A program made the translations under genes and the position numbers. DNA of 64,000 bases, taken from Mycobacterium sp. PO1. GTDB taxonomy: Bacteria > Actinomycetota > Actinomycetes > Mycobacteriales > Mycobacteriaceae. Shown here in pieces: positions 1 to 8,458 of this stretch (the stretch's first letter is position 1; each line of letters starts with the position of its first letter). The DNA is taken from the NCBI RefSeq assembly GCF_017312405.1, contig NZ_BLTG01000017.1, positions 48,819 through 112,818 on the forward strand, read 5' to 3'. The notes under the pieces were generated by a model, which worked only from the letters and a program-made list of their open reading frames with translations, had not been told where the DNA came from and did not search any database.

Positions 1-329
1 ACCACACATTCGGCGTCGCGCAGAGCGCCGACCATCTGGCCGTCCACGTCCTGCCCCGCGAGGAACTGCCGCTGGCCCGCCTGTTCGGTGGCACCACGGG
101 CGACACCTCCGACAAGTTCGCCCAGTGTGAATGGCACACCGGTCCACAGGGCATGCCGATTCTCGACGCCGCACCGGCCTGGTTCGTCGGGCGCGTGCTG
201 CGCCGATTCGACGTCGGCGACCATGTCGGCCACCTCGTCGAACCCGTCGCGGGCACGGCGCCTGACACCCTCGGCGAGCTGATCTCGTTCTCCGACGTGC
301 GCGATGTCAGCCCGGGACACAACGCATGA
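1..329 (+). CDS. flavin reductase domain protein, C-terminal part
   Basis: The gene enters from the left edge; only its last 108 codons are visible. The readable frame (codons from position 3) contains the pattern FGVAQSADHLAVHVL, a Cys-Glu-Trp-His segment, and a hydrophobic strand with APAWFVGRVLRRFDVGDH. These resemble the FMN-binding split-barrel flavin reductase family (DIM6/NtaB-like), which reduces free flavin with NAD(P)H for partner monooxygenases. The stop codon overlaps the next start as ATGA (326-329), so the two genes are translationally coupled. That pairing fits a flavin-related function. The specific partner enzyme cannot be named because the N-terminal half is missing. Confidence 0.75.
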   Translation, partial: HTFGVAQSADHLAVHVLPREELPLARLFGGTTGDTSDKFAQCEWHTGPQGMPILDAAPAWFVGRVLRRFDVGDHVGHLVEPVAGTAPDTLGELISFSDVRDVSPGHNA

Positions 330-1036
330 CCAACCTGGCGACCGTGGCCCCCGGCACGGCTGTCGAGGACTACGGCTACCGTCCCGCGCCGGTGGGCGTA
401 CGGGCGAACATGATCTTCAGCGCCGACGGGGCCGCCGGGTTCGCCGGGCACGCCGGTCCGCTGTCCTGCGCGGCCGACCAGCAACTGCTGCTGGCGCTGC
501 GGGCCTACGCCGACGTCGTCCTCGTCGGCGCGGGCACGGCGCGCGCCGAGACGTACGGCCCGGTGAAACTCAGCGACGACCATCGCCGTCAGCGCGTGGA
601 ACTCGGCTTGGGGTCCGAGCCGCCTCCCCTGGCGGTGGTGTCACAGAGCGGGCGGCTGCCGGCGACGATGCTGGGCTCCTCACCGCCGCCGATCCTGCTC
701 ACCAGCGCCCGCGCCGCGCACGCCGAACGCGTGGCCGAACTGCCCTGCGAGGTCATGGTGTGCGGTGAGGACAGTGTCAACATCACCGACGCGGTGGCCC
801 AGCTGCGTAGCCGCGGCGACGGCCGCGTGCTGTGCGAGGGCGGTCCGACGCTGCTGGACGAGCTGGTCGCCGCCGATCTGGTGGACCAACTGTGCGTGAC
901 GATGGCGCCCGTCCTGGCAGGCTGCCAGCCCCTGGGCCAGGCCGCCGCCCCGATGGCCTCACCCACCCGGCTGCAGCTGGAGCAAACCTTGGTCGACGAC
1001 GCGGGATACGTCTTCCTGCGGTACGGCCGCCCGTAA
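326..1036 (+). CDS. RibD C-terminal domain reductase (pyrimidine reductase family)
   Basis: The 236-residue product is a stand-alone RibD C-terminal (DHFR-fold) reductase without the deaminase half. Visible marks are the N-terminal VRANMIFSADGAAG substrate strand, the VLVGAGTARAETYGP loop, and the C-terminal nucleotide-binding region with LCEGGPTLL. The family reduces the ribosylamino-pyrimidine intermediate of riboflavin synthesis with NADPH; the mycobacterial member (Rv2671 in M. tuberculosis) is known to be able to act as a dihydrofolate reductase. The ATG lies in an ATGA overlap with the upstream flavin reductase gene. Family assignment is firm; the physiological substrate is inferred. 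Confidence 0.85.
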   Translation: MTNLATVAPGTAVEDYGYRPAPVGVRANMIFSADGAAGFAGHAGPLSCAADQQLLLALRAYADVVLVGAGTARAETYGPVKLSDDHRRQRVELGLGSEPPPLAVVSQSGRLPATMLGSSPPPILLTSARAAHAERVAELPCEVMVCGEDSVNITDAVAQLRSRGDGRVLCEGGPTLLDELVAADLVDQLCVTMAPVLAGCQPLGQAAAPMASPTRLQLEQTLVDDAGYVFLRYGRP

Positions 1037-1041
1037 CCCGT

Positions 1042-1899
1042 TCAGCCGGGCAGGGTTTCACCGCCGATCGGAGCGAGGACCTCACCGCTGTAGTACGACG
1101 ACAGCCGCCCGGCGGCGAAGAACACATAAGACGGTGCGATCTCGTCGGGTTGGGCCGGACGGCCCATCGGGACATGCTCACCGAACGACGAGGTGCGCTC
1201 GGCGTCCATGGTGGCCGGGATCAGCGGCGTCCAGACCGGGCCCGGCGCAACGCAGTTCACGCGAATGTTGCGTGGCGCCAGGGACTGCGCCAGCGAGTAC
1301 GTCAACGCCGTCACCGCGCCTTTGGTCGCCGAGTAGTCCATCAGCGTCTTGTTGCCGCGCAACCCGTTGATCGAGCCGGTGTTGATGATGGCTGACCCGT
1401 CGGGCAGATGCTTGAGCGCGGCCTTGGTGACGTGAAAGAAGCTGTCGATGTTCACCGCGAAGGTGTGTCGCCACTGCTCGTCGCTGATCTCGGTGAAGTC
1501 GTCGACCGGGGCCTGGAAAGCGGCGTTGTTGACGACGATGTCCAGACCGCCGAGCTGTTCGACGGTCTGCTCGACCACGTCGCGGCAGTGCGCGGCGTCG
1601 GCGAGGTCGCCCTCCAGTGGTATCCCCTTCTGTCCGGCGGCCTCGATCAACGACACGGTGTGCGCCGCGTCGGCGGCCTCGGACAGGTACGCGATCGCGA
1701 CGTCGGCGCCCTCCTTGGCGAACGCGACGGCCACCGCGCGTCCGATCCCGGAATCACCGCCGGTGATCAGTGCGCGCTTTCCCGCCAGCAGACCGGTCCC
1801 GACGTAGCCGTGCATCTCGTCCAACGGGGGTTCGGCCATGTCGGCGGTGTGCCCTGGGTAGGGAATCACCCCGTCCGGGGTCACGTTGTCGTTCGCCAT
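1042..1899 (-). CDS. SDR family NAD(P)-dependent oxidoreductase
   Basis: This is a 285-residue classical/extended short-chain dehydrogenase. Seen directly: the cofactor motif TGGDSGIG near residue 48, NNAAF at about 120, a catalytic Ser in INTGSINGL, and the YSATK (Tyr-x3-Lys) active site. The 40-residue N-terminal extension and the sequence VGTGLLAGKRALITGG are typical of the YghA/YhdF/GsiB-linked subgroup, often annotated as glucose 1-dehydrogenase-like. A Shine-Dalgarno GGGAGG precedes the ATG. It lies 54 bp downstream of the DUF6328 gene on the same strand, so the two may be cotranscribed. The substrate is unknown. Its 3' end converges on the RibD-like gene with a 5-bp gap. Confidence 0.88.
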   Translation of the reverse strand: MANDNVTPDGVIPYPGHTADMAEPPLDEMHGYVGTGLLAGKRALITGGDSGIGRAVAVAFAKEGADVAIAYLSEAADAAHTVSLIEAAGQKGIPLEGDLADAAHCRDVVEQTVEQLGGLDIVVNNAAFQAPVDDFTEISDEQWRHTFAVNIDSFFHVTKAALKHLPDGSAIINTGSINGLRGNKTLMDYSATKGAVTALTYSLAQSLAPRNIRVNCVAPGPVWTPLIPATMDAERTSSFGEHVPMGRPAQPDEIAPSYVFFAAGRLSSYYSGEVLAPIGGETLPG

Positions 1900-1953
1900 T
1901 GCGCCTCCCTCGTCTGCGGTCGACGCCGCATACCCCTGTCGGCGTCGGCGAAA

Positions 1954-2484
1954 CTACGGGGTGCGGGGCTCCGACTCCTGCGGTGTGCTCGGCTCCGTGC
2001 GCCGCATCGCCAACGGCAGCACCAACCAGAACCCGGCGAACACCACCAGCGCACTGGCACCGGCGACCATCGCGGGCAGCGTGCCCACCACGGTGTAGAA
2101 GATGATCATCGTCATCCCCGAGACCGCCAGGCCGAGCAGCAGCACACCGGCGTAGGCGCTCTTGTGCGACGCCGACACCAGGCTGCGCAGCCGGTGCTGG
2201 CGGAACAGCAAACGGTGCATCGCCACCGGCGCGACGAGCAGCGCGGTGGACAGCACCGCGGTGCAGACGGTCACCAGATAGACCACCCGCATGGGTCCGC
2301 TGAGGATGTCGAACCGGCCCTGGAACGGCAGCGTCAGCAGAAAGCCGGTGAGCACCTGCACCCCGGTCTGCACCACGCGCAGCTCCTGCAGAAGGCTGTT
2401 CCAATTGCGGTCCAAGCGCTCCATCTCGGTTTCCCGGCGACCGCGGTAGAGCTGTTCGTCCTCGGTGCGGGGATCGCCAGCCAT
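1954..2484 (-). CDS. DUF6328 family membrane protein
   Basis: The 176-residue product has an acidic, charged N-terminus (RDPRTEDEQLYRGRRE pattern), then ELRVVQTGVQVLTGFLLTLPFQ and further hydrophobic stretches consistent with four transmembrane helices. This matches the DUF6328 family of actinobacterial membrane proteins, whose function is not known. I chose the internal ATG at 2484 (MAGDPRTEDE) because family members begin near this point; an upstream start at 2505 would add seven residues. The gene is divergent from the DUF4235 gene and upstream of the SDR gene. Confidence 0.75.
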   Translation of the reverse strand: MAGDPRTEDEQLYRGRRETEMERLDRNWNSLLQELRVVQTGVQVLTGFLLTLPFQGRFDILSGPMRVVYLVTVCTAVLSTALLVAPVAMHRLLFRQHRLRSLVSASHKSAYAGVLLLGLAVSGMTMIIFYTVVGTLPAMVAGASALVVFAGFWLVLPLAMRRTEPSTPQESEPRTP

Positions 2485-2591
2485 GGTCCGATCATGGCAC
2501 GTCAACGGCCGTGGCAGCCAGGTTTGACCCGCTGTGGGCTCGGGTATGCGCCGAGTCGCCCGACGAAATCACACCTCTGTGGGAGCCGGCA

Positions 2592-2861
2592 ATGAGCAAA
2601 CTTTCCAGAAACCTCTACATCCCGTTGTCCACCGCCGCGAGCATCGGTGGTGGCTTGTTGGCCGGCAAGATCTTCAGCACCGTCTGGCAGCAGATCGACG
2701 ACAACGACCCACCCGATCCGCAGGACCTCGAGCAACCCATGACCTCGGCTCTGGTGGCCGCAGCGCTGCAAGGTGTGGTGTGGGGTGTGGTGCGCGCCGT
2801 CGTGCAACGCGCCGGTGCGCACAGCTACCAGGCCATCACCGCGGAACGGCCGCCGACATAG
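2592..2861 (+). CDS. DUF4235 domain membrane protein
   Basis: The 89-residue protein starts MSKLSRNLYIPLS and has a glycine-rich first hydrophobic segment (STAASIGGGLLAGKIF), a short acidic loop (DDNDPPDPQDLEQP) and a second hydrophobic helix (SALVAAALQGVVWGVVRAVV). That layout is the DUF4235 family, small actinobacterial membrane proteins of unknown role. The ATG at 2592 has a GGAG six bases upstream; an in-frame ATG at 2511 lacks this and would add a non-conserved leader. It is the first of several small membrane proteins crowded upstream of the kdp operon. Confidence 0.78.
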   Translation: MSKLSRNLYIPLSTAASIGGGLLAGKIFSTVWQQIDDNDPPDPQDLEQPMTSALVAAALQGVVWGVVRAVVQRAGAHSYQAITAERPPT

Positions 2862-2936
2862 CATCGTCACCCATCTCATAGCCGATCCACAGGTTCCGGT
2901 GAGCAGTCTCTAAGCCGCGTGTCGCACCGTGGGACC

Positions 2937-3179
2937 ATGGCTCACACATCGCACGATCGGAACGCCGCCACCCAGCGGATCTGGTGTGGCGCTCTTCTCG
3001 CACTCACCGGCAGCCTCGCGATCCTGCTGCTGGCCACGCCAGGAGCCGTGGCTCCGGCGCTGTACTGGGCGGTGTCATCGATCGCGCTACTCACCGCCCT
3101 GGCGGTAGTGGCCGCCGGCGAATGCGCCTGGGAGCGCATGGTGGCCAACGCCCGCGCCGCCGGCGTGGTAGCGCGCTGA
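2937..3179 (+). CDS. small two-helix membrane protein, unknown function
   Basis: The 80-residue product begins MAHTSHDRNAATQRIW and contains two hydrophobic segments, roughly residues 14-32 and 38-62, the second followed by a Glu-Cys-Ala-Trp-Glu-Arg amphipathic tail. I do not recognise a family. The ATG at 2937 is preferred over 2919 because the predicted helix then starts at a normal distance from the N-terminus, but no strong Shine-Dalgarno is visible for either. The last 93 bp overlap an opposing small ORF (3087-3275), so at least one of the two boundaries may be wrong. Confidence 0.5.
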   Translation: MAHTSHDRNAATQRIWCGALLALTGSLAILLLATPGAVAPALYWAVSSIALLTALAVVAAGECAWERMVANARAAGVVAR

Positions 3180-3275
3180 CTCGCGGCGCTCACCGCGTCG
3201 GTTCAGGAACCGAACGGTGAGCAGGATGCTGCCTGGAATCGCCAGGAGCACCAGCACTGCCAGCAGGTCGGCCAT
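3087..3275 (-). CDS. possible small single-helix membrane protein
   Basis: The 62-residue frame starts MADLLAVLVLLAIPGS, giving one clear transmembrane helix followed by an arginine-rich stretch (NRRGERRES). A purine-rich GAGAAGAGG precedes the ATG with a gap of six to seven bases, which is better than most starts in this window. The C-terminal half runs antisense to the 2937-3179 gene and looks like shadow sequence (histidine and glycine rich), so the true end may be poorly constrained. It is divergent from the kdp operon. Real small protein or chance helix cannot be settled from sequence alone. Confidence 0.35.
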   Translation of the reverse strand: MADLLAVLVLLAIPGSILLTVRFLNRRGERRESARYHAGGAGVGHHALPGAFAGGHYRQGGE

Positions 3276-3364
3276 CACGTACCTCTTCTCTCATCGCGAT
3301 CGTCCGTCACGAACAACATGCCCATCTGTACGGGCCCCGCGAACCGACCAATAGTCATCTCTGC

Positions 3365-3462
3365 GGATTCTTGACGCAGCACCCGCCCGTCCTGACGGCT
3401 CCTTGACGGCGCGCAAACAGACCGTCAAAACCCCCACCGGGGCCGTCAAGAATCCGTCAAGG
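3365..3462 (+). promoter_or_regulatory. cluster of CCGTCAAGG boxes upstream of kdp, candidate KdpE operator
   Basis: The 12-mer GGATTCTTGACG at 3365-3376 is matched exactly by its reverse complement at 3444-3455. The 9-mer CCTTGACGG at 3401-3409 is matched by CCGTCAAGG at 3454-3462. Within each arm the core repeats with 11-bp period (TGACGG at 3393 and 3404; CGTCAAG at 3444 and 3455). Another copy, CCGTCAAAA, lies at 3422-3430. OmpR-family regulators such as KdpE bind direct repeats with this spacing. A possible -10 (TACGTT) lies at 3490-3495, so the proximal pair would sit just upstream of the -35 position, as expected for an activator. The rest of 3276-3548 shows no gene. Confidence 0.5.
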
Positions 3463-3548
3463 TCCAGCTCTACCTGCCGCAACCGGGCATACGTTGGCCG
3501 CTGCCCCCGCACGGGGCGCGACAACGAAAGCAGGAGTGCTGATACCCC

Positions 3549-3653
3549 GTGATGACCCTGATGTCGGCCGCCGGCTACCTCGCGCTGACAGTGGCGATCT
3601 TCGCCCTGTTCGCCCTGGTCCAGAAGGCGCTGGAAAAGTTGGAAAAGCCGTGA
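3549..3653 (+). CDS. 34-residue membrane micropeptide preceding kdpF
   Basis: A short frame reads M(GTG)[17 protein letters not shown], continues as a hydrophobic helix, and ends with the charged tail [10 protein letters not shown]. It is too short for ordinary gene calling. An AGGAG lies at 3532-3536, slightly far upstream. The stop overlaps the kdpF start as GTGA (3650-3653), exactly the coupling seen between the other kdp genes. Single-helix peptides are common regulators or stabilisers of membrane pumps (KdpF itself is one), so a role in the Kdp complex is inferred from position and topology only. Start could equally be the ATG at 3552. Confidence 0.55.
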   Translation: MMTLMSAAGYLALTVAIFALFALVQKALEKLEKP

Positions 3654-3736
3654 GCCAGAACATCATCGGCCTGGCACTGGCCGCGCTGGCGACGGTGTTC
3701 CTGTTCGCGACGCTGCTGTTCCCCGAGCGCTTCTGA
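3650..3736 (+). CDS. kdpF: K(+)-transporting ATPase subunit KdpF
   Basis: The 28-residue peptide begins [16 protein letters not shown] and ends LLFPERF. It is one transmembrane helix with the conserved C-terminal Phe-Pro-Glu-(Arg/Lys)-Phe signature of KdpF. KdpF stabilises the KdpFABC complex, lying between KdpA and KdpB in the cytoplasmic membrane. The GTG start overlaps the stop of the upstream micropeptide, and the TGA overlaps the kdpA ATG by one base (TGATG at 3734-3738). Gene order and length match the family. Confidence 0.9.
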   Translation: MSQNIIGLALAALATVFLFATLLFPERF

Positions 3737-5391
3737 TGAGCGCGATGTTCGTACTGTCGCTGGTCGTCGCGCTGGCCGCAGTCCACGTCCCGCTCGGCGA
3801 CTATCTACACCGCGTGTACACCACCAGCAGCGACTGGCGCATCGAGACAACCGTCTATCGGTTGATCGGTGCCGACCCGAAGGCCGAACAGAACTGGGGG
3901 TCCTACGCGCGCAGCGTGCTCGCCTTCTCCGCGGTGGGCGTGCTGTTCCTGTTCACACTGCAACTCGTCCAGCACCGGCTGCCCTGGGCGTTGACCGACC
4001 CGGCCACCGAGATGACCCCCGCGCTGGCCTGGAACACCGCGGTCAGCTTCGTCACCAACACCAACTGGCAGGCCTACTCCGGCGAGTCCACACAGAGCCA
4101 CCTGGTCCAGATGGCCGGGCTCACCGTACAGAACTTCGTCTCGGCCGCCGTCGGCATGGCGGTCGCGGTCGCGTTCATCCGGGGTCTGGCCCGCCGCGGC
4201 ACCAGCGAACTCGGCAACTTCTGGGTCGACCTGGTGCGCGGCGCCTTCCGCGTCCTGCTGCCCCTCTCGGTGATCGGAGCCGTCGTCCTGCTAGCCGGTG
4301 GCGTCATCCAGAACTTCTCCGTGCACGAGCAGGTGGTGAACACCCTCGCGGGCAGCCAACAGACCATTCCCGGCGGGCCCGTCGCCAGCCAGGAGGTCAT
4401 CAAGGAGCTCGGCACCAACGGCGGCGGCTTCTTCAACGCGAACTCGGCACACCCGTTCGAGAACCCGACCGCCTGGACCAACTGGGTGGAGAACTTCCTG
4501 CTTCTGGTGATCGCGTTCTCGATGCCGCGGGTGTTCGGCCGGATGGTCGGCAGCCCCAAGCAGGGCTACGCCATCGTCGCGGTGATGGGCCTGATCGCCG
4601 CCGCGAGTGTCAGCCTGACCATGCTGGTGCAGCTGCAGCACCACGGCACCGTCCCCACCGCGGTCGGCGCCGCCACCGAGGGTGTCGAACAACGCTTCGG
4701 CGTGGCGACGTCGGCGGTGTGGGCGGCCAGCACGACGCTGACCTCGACCGGTGCGGTGAACTCGTTCCACGACTCCTACACCAGCCTCGGCGGCCTGATG
4801 ACGCTGTTCAACATGCAGCTCGGCGAAATCGCCCCCGGCGGAGTCGGTTCGGGCCTGTACGGGATGCTGATCCTGGCGATCATCACCGTCTTCGTCGCCG
4901 GCCTGATGGTGGGCCGCACCCCCGAGTATCTCGGAAAGAAGATCAGCCCGCGCGAGATCAAGCTGGCAGCAACGTATTTCCTCCTCACCCCGCTGATCGT
5001 GCTCACCGGCACCGCGGTCGCCATGGCGTCGCCCACCGCGCGCGCCGGCATGCTCAACACCGGCCCGCACGGCCTGTCTGAGGTGCTCTACGCGTTCACC
5101 TCCGCCGCCAACAACAACGGGTCGGCGTTCGCCGGCCTCGGCGTCAACACCACCTGGTACAACACCGCCCTCGGAATCGCGATGCTGTGCGGGCGCTTCC
5201 TGCCGATCATCGTCGCGCTGGCCCTCGCCGGTGCACTCGCACGACAGGGCAGGGCCCCGGACTCGGTCGGCACACTGCCCACCCACCGACCTCAGTTCGT
5301 CGGCATGGTCACCGGCCTGACGGTGATCCTGGTCGGCCTGACCTTCCTGCCCATGCTCGCGCTGGGCCCCCTCGCCGAAGGACTGCACTGA
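3736..5391 (+). CDS. kdpA: K(+)-transporting ATPase potassium-binding subunit KdpA
   Basis: The 551-residue polytopic membrane protein is full length for KdpA. The four selectivity-filter loops are visible: [11 protein letters not shown] (about residue 107), [15 protein letters not shown] (about 225), [13 protein letters not shown] (about 336) and [11 protein letters not shown] (about 458). KdpA, a member of the superfamily of K+ transporters, selects K+ from outside and passes it through an intersubunit tunnel to KdpB. It starts in a one-base overlap with kdpF and its TGA overlaps the kdpB ATG, so the complex is translated from one message. High-affinity uptake under K+ limitation is established for the family. 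Confidence 0.97.
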   Translation: MSAMFVLSLVVALAAVHVPLGDYLHRVYTTSSDWRIETTVYRLIGADPKAEQNWGSYARSVLAFSAVGVLFLFTLQLVQHRLPWALTDPATEMTPALAWNTAVSFVTNTNWQAYSGESTQSHLVQMAGLTVQNFVSAAVGMAVAVAFIRGLARRGTSELGNFWVDLVRGAFRVLLPLSVIGAVVLLAGGVIQNFSVHEQVVNTLAGSQQTIPGGPVASQEVIKELGTNGGGFFNANSAHPFENPTAWTNWVENFLLLVIAFSMPRVFGRMVGSPKQGYAIVAVMGLIAAASVSLTMLVQLQHHGTVPTAVGAATEGVEQRFGVATSAVWAASTTLTSTGAVNSFHDSYTSLGGLMTLFNMQLGEIAPGGVGSGLYGMLILAIITVFVAGLMVGRTPEYLGKKISPREIKLAATYFLLTPLIVLTGTAVAMASPTARAGMLNTGPHGLSEVLYAFTSAANNNGSAFAGLGVNTTWYNTALGIAMLCGRFLPIIVALALAGALARQGRAPDSVGTLPTHRPQFVGMVTGLTVILVGLTFLPMLALGPLAEGLH

Positions 5392-7535
5392 TGACACTGG
5401 CCACAGATCAATCCCCGACCCACTCCCGCACCGAACCGCAGTCGCGCGGCGCGCACCGCAGCGCCGTGCTCGACCCCCGTCTGCTGTGGGGATCGCTCCC
5501 GGATGCGGTACGTAAGCTGGACCCCCGCACGCTGTGGCGCAACCCGGTGATGTTCATCGTCGAGATCGGCGCGCTCTGGAGCACCGTGCTGGCCGTCATC
5601 GACCCGTCGTGGTTCGCGTGGCTGATCGTCGGATGGCTCTGGGCCACCGTGGTGTTCGCCAACCTCGCCGAAGCCGTCGCCGAAGGCCGAGGCAAGGCCC
5701 AGGCCGAGAGCTTGCGGAAAACCAAGACCGCCACCACCGCCCGCCGCCTCACCGGCTGGGCGCCCGGGATCGCCGGAGACGAAGAAGAGGTCGCCGCACC
5801 CCTGTTGCGCCAGGGCGACGTGGTCGTCGTCGAGGCCGGTCAGACCATCCCCGGCGACGGCGACGTCGTCGAAGGCATCGCCTCGGTGGACGAGTCGGCC
5901 ATCACCGGCGAGTCCGCACCCGTCATCCGCGAATCCGGCGGAGACCGATCGGCGGTCACCGGAGGCACCACCGTGCTGTCCGACCGCATCGTCGTCACGA
6001 TCACCCAGAAACCCGGCGAGAGCTTCATCGACCGGATGATCGGACTCGTCGAGGGCGCCAACCGGCAGAAGACCCCGAACGAGATCGCCCTGAACATCCT
6101 GCTGTCCTCGCTGACCATCATCTTCGTGTTCGCCGTCGTCACGCTGCAGCCGCTGGCGATCTACTCCAAAGCGAACAACCCGGGCGTCCCGGACAGCCTG
6201 GCGCTCAACGCCGACGGCGTCACCGGCATCGTCATGGTCGCACTGCTGGTGTGCCTGATCCCCACCACGATCGGGGCGCTGCTCAGCGCCATCGGCATCG
6301 CCGGAATGGACCGGTTGGTGCAGCGCAACGTGCTCGCCGTGTCCGGGCGCGCGGTCGAAGCCGCCGGTGACGTGAACACGCTGCTGCTCGACAAGACCGG
6401 AACCATCACGCTGGGCAACCGTCAGGCCGCCGAGTTCATTGCACTGCATGGGGTTTCACCGGACGAACTGGCCGACGCCGCGCAGCTGTCCAGCCTGGCC
6501 GACGAGACGCCGGAGGGCCGCTCGGTCGTCGTGTTCGCCAAACAGCGCTACGGGCTGCGGGCACGCACGCCCGGAGAGCTGACCGGCGCGTCCTGGGTCG
6601 AGTTCTCGGCGACCACCCGCATGTCAGGCGTGGATGTCGACGGCCACTCGCTGCGCAAGGGTGCAGTAGCCGCTGTCGCGCAATGGGTGACGACCCACGG
6701 CGGTGACGTCGACGCGGAAGTGTCCGCGGTGGCCGACGAGGTCGCCGCCACCGGCGGCACGCCCCTGGCAGTCGGCGAGATCAGAGACGGTGCGGCTCGG
6801 GTCCTCGGTGTCATCGCGCTCAAGGACGTCGTCAAGCACGGCATGCGGGAACGGTTCGACGAGATGCGCCGGATGGGCATCCGCACCGTGATGATCACCG
6901 GCGACAACCCGTTGACCGCCAAGGCGATCGCCGACGAGGCCGGGGTGGACGACTTCCTGGCCGAGGCGACACCGGAAGACAAGATGGCGCTGATCAAGAA
7001 GGAGCAGGCCGGTGGCCGGCTCGTCGCCATGACCGGCGACGGCACCAACGACGCGCCAGCCCTGGCGCAGGCCGACGTCGGCGTGGCGATGAACTCCGGC
7101 ACCTCGGCGGCCAAAGAGGCCGGCAACATGGTCGACCTCGACTCGGACCCGACCAAACTCATCGAGATCGTCGAGATCGGCAAGCAGTTGCTGATCACGC
7201 GCGGTGCGCTGACGACATTCTCGATGGCCAACGACATCGCGAAATACTTCGCGATCATCCCGGCGCTGTTCGTCGGGTTGTTCCCCGGGCTCGACCTGCT
7301 CAACATCATGCGGCTGCACAGCCCGCAGTCGGCGATCCTGTCCGCGGTCATCTTCAACGCGCTCGTCATCGTCGCCCTGATCCCACTGGCGCTGCGCGGA
7401 GTTCGCTACACCCCCAGCAGCGCCTCGAAGTTGCTGAGCCGCAACCTGTCTCTGTTCGGACTAGGCGGCATCATCGCGCCGTTCATCGGCATCAAGGCGA
7501 TCGACCTCGTCATCCAACTCATCCCGGGAATGTGA
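5391..7535 (+). CDS. kdpB: K(+)-transporting P-type ATPase subunit KdpB
   Basis: The 714-residue P-type ATPase has the phosphorylation motif [11 protein letters not shown] with Asp at residue 334, the actuator loop TGESAPV, and the hinge [20 protein letters not shown]. KdpB hydrolyses ATP to drive K+ across the membrane. The ATG at 5391 overlaps the kdpA stop; a longer open frame upstream is antisense-type shadow of kdpA and was excluded. The N-terminus carries about 25 hydrophilic residues before [18 protein letters not shown], slightly longer than enterobacterial KdpB. In E. coli a serine in the TGES loop is an inhibitory phosphorylation site; the equivalent Ser is present here. Confidence 0.97.
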   Translation: MTLATDQSPTHSRTEPQSRGAHRSAVLDPRLLWGSLPDAVRKLDPRTLWRNPVMFIVEIGALWSTVLAVIDPSWFAWLIVGWLWATVVFANLAEAVAEGRGKAQAESLRKTKTATTARRLTGWAPGIAGDEEEVAAPLLRQGDVVVVEAGQTIPGDGDVVEGIASVDESAITGESAPVIRESGGDRSAVTGGTTVLSDRIVVTITQKPGESFIDRMIGLVEGANRQKTPNEIALNILLSSLTIIFVFAVVTLQPLAIYSKANNPGVPDSLALNADGVTGIVMVALLVCLIPTTIGALLSAIGIAGMDRLVQRNVLAVSGRAVEAAGDVNTLLLDKTGTITLGNRQAAEFIALHGVSPDELADAAQLSSLADETPEGRSVVVFAKQRYGLRARTPGELTGASWVEFSATTRMSGVDVDGHSLRKGAVAAVAQWVTTHGGDVDAEVSAVADEVAATGGTPLAVGEIRDGAARVLGVIALKDVVKHGMRERFDEMRRMGIRTVMITGDNPLTAKAIADEAGVDDFLAEATPEDKMALIKKEQAGGRLVAMTGDGTNDAPALAQADVGVAMNSGTSAAKEAGNMVDLDSDPTKLIEIVEIGKQLLITRGALTTFSMANDIAKYFAIIPALFVGLFPGLDLLNIMRLHSPQSAILSAVIFNALVIVALIPLALRGVRYTPSSASKLLSRNLSLFGLGGIIAPFIGIKAIDLVIQLIPGM

Positions 7536-8398
7536 CCATGAAGCCGTCCAGCATCGTCCGCCAGCACTGGGCCGCCCTGCGCGCGCTGCTGGTGCTCACC
7601 GTCGTCCTCGGCCTCGCCTACCCCGCCCTGGTGTGGCTCGTCGCCCAACTCCCGGGGCTGTCCGACCGCGCCGGCGGCTCCCTGATCGAGGCCGGCGGGC
7701 GCGTCGTCGGCAGCAGCCTGATCGGGCAGTCGTTCACCGACGCCGACGGCAACCCGCTGCCGCAGTACTTCCAGAGCCGACCGTCGGCCGCGGACTACGA
7801 CGGGCTGTCGAGCGGGGCAAGCAACCTCGGCCCGGAAAGCGTCGTCGACACCCCCGAGGCGGCCAGCCTGCTGAGCACGGTGTGCACACGCAGCGCCGAG
7901 ATCGGCGAGCTCAACGGTGTCGACGGCTCGCGACCGTTCTGCACCGGCGGCGGTGTCGGGGCTGTGCTGTCGGTGCTCGGTCCCCGCGCCGCCGACGGCA
8001 CCGTCACCGAACCGACCCGGGTCGTCAGCGTCAACGAACCCTGCACGACGACCCCGGCGCCGTTCGTCGCCACCTACGAGGGCGTGCGCGTCGAATGCGC
8101 CCGCGACGGTGAGGACTACAGCGCAGGTCAGATCGTGCCGATCCGCGGGACCGCGCCCGCCGACCCCGCGGTGCCCGCCGACGCCGTCACCGCCAGCGGT
8201 AGCGGCCTGGACCCGCACATCTCGCCGGAGTACGCCGAACTGCAGGCCGGCAGAGTCGCCGCGGCGCGCGGGCTGGACGTCGACGACGTCCGCAGGTTGG
8301 TCACCGAGCACACCGAGGGCCGCACCCTGGGCTTCCTGGGTGAGCCCCGGGTGAACGTGCTGGAGCTCAACCTGGCGCTGGACCGGTTGGGCCGATGA
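7532..8398 (+). CDS. kdpC: K(+)-transporting ATPase subunit KdpC with a cysteine-containing insert
   Basis: The start GTG overlaps the kdpB stop (GTGA). Residues 15-39 form the single membrane helix. SGASNLGP (94-101) and [14 protein letters not shown] (219-232) are the conserved KdpC blocks, and the C-terminus ([16 protein letters not shown]) is typical. The protein is 288 residues whereas ordinary KdpC is about 190. The extra length lies between the two blocks, about residues 103-212, in the extracytoplasmic domain, and contains four cysteines at 118, 137, 171 and 189, which could form two disulfides. KdpC associates with KdpA/KdpB and affects ATP and K+ affinity. The effect of the insert is unknown. 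Confidence 0.93.
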   Translation: MTMKPSSIVRQHWAALRALLVLTVVLGLAYPALVWLVAQLPGLSDRAGGSLIEAGGRVVGSSLIGQSFTDADGNPLPQYFQSRPSAADYDGLSSGASNLGPESVVDTPEAASLLSTVCTRSAEIGELNGVDGSRPFCTGGGVGAVLSVLGPRAADGTVTEPTRVVSVNEPCTTTPAPFVATYEGVRVECARDGEDYSAGQIVPIRGTAPADPAVPADAVTASGSGLDPHISPEYAELQAGRVAAARGLDVDDVRRLVTEHTEGRTLGFLGEPRVNVLELNLALDRLGR

Positions 8399-8458
8399 GC
8401 GCGGTGCCTGCGGCGCCGCTTCGCGGTCGCGGTGGGGCCCGGCGTGGATGATGAGCAT

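Noticed and set aside
1408..2595. Long plus-strand open frame of nearly 400 codons over the SDR and DUF6328 genes
   Set aside because: It is rich in Arg, His, Gln and Gly with no domain, and lies antisense to two recognisable genes; such shadows are normal at this GC content.
3276..3548. Riboswitch in the kdp leader
   Set aside because: The repeats are better explained as protein-binding boxes upstream of the probable -10; no conserved RNA core was seen.
3494..3736. Longer kdpF with an N-terminal extension from 3494
   Set aside because: The upstream part is polar, without homology, and overlaps the micropeptide in another frame; KdpF is always near 30 residues.
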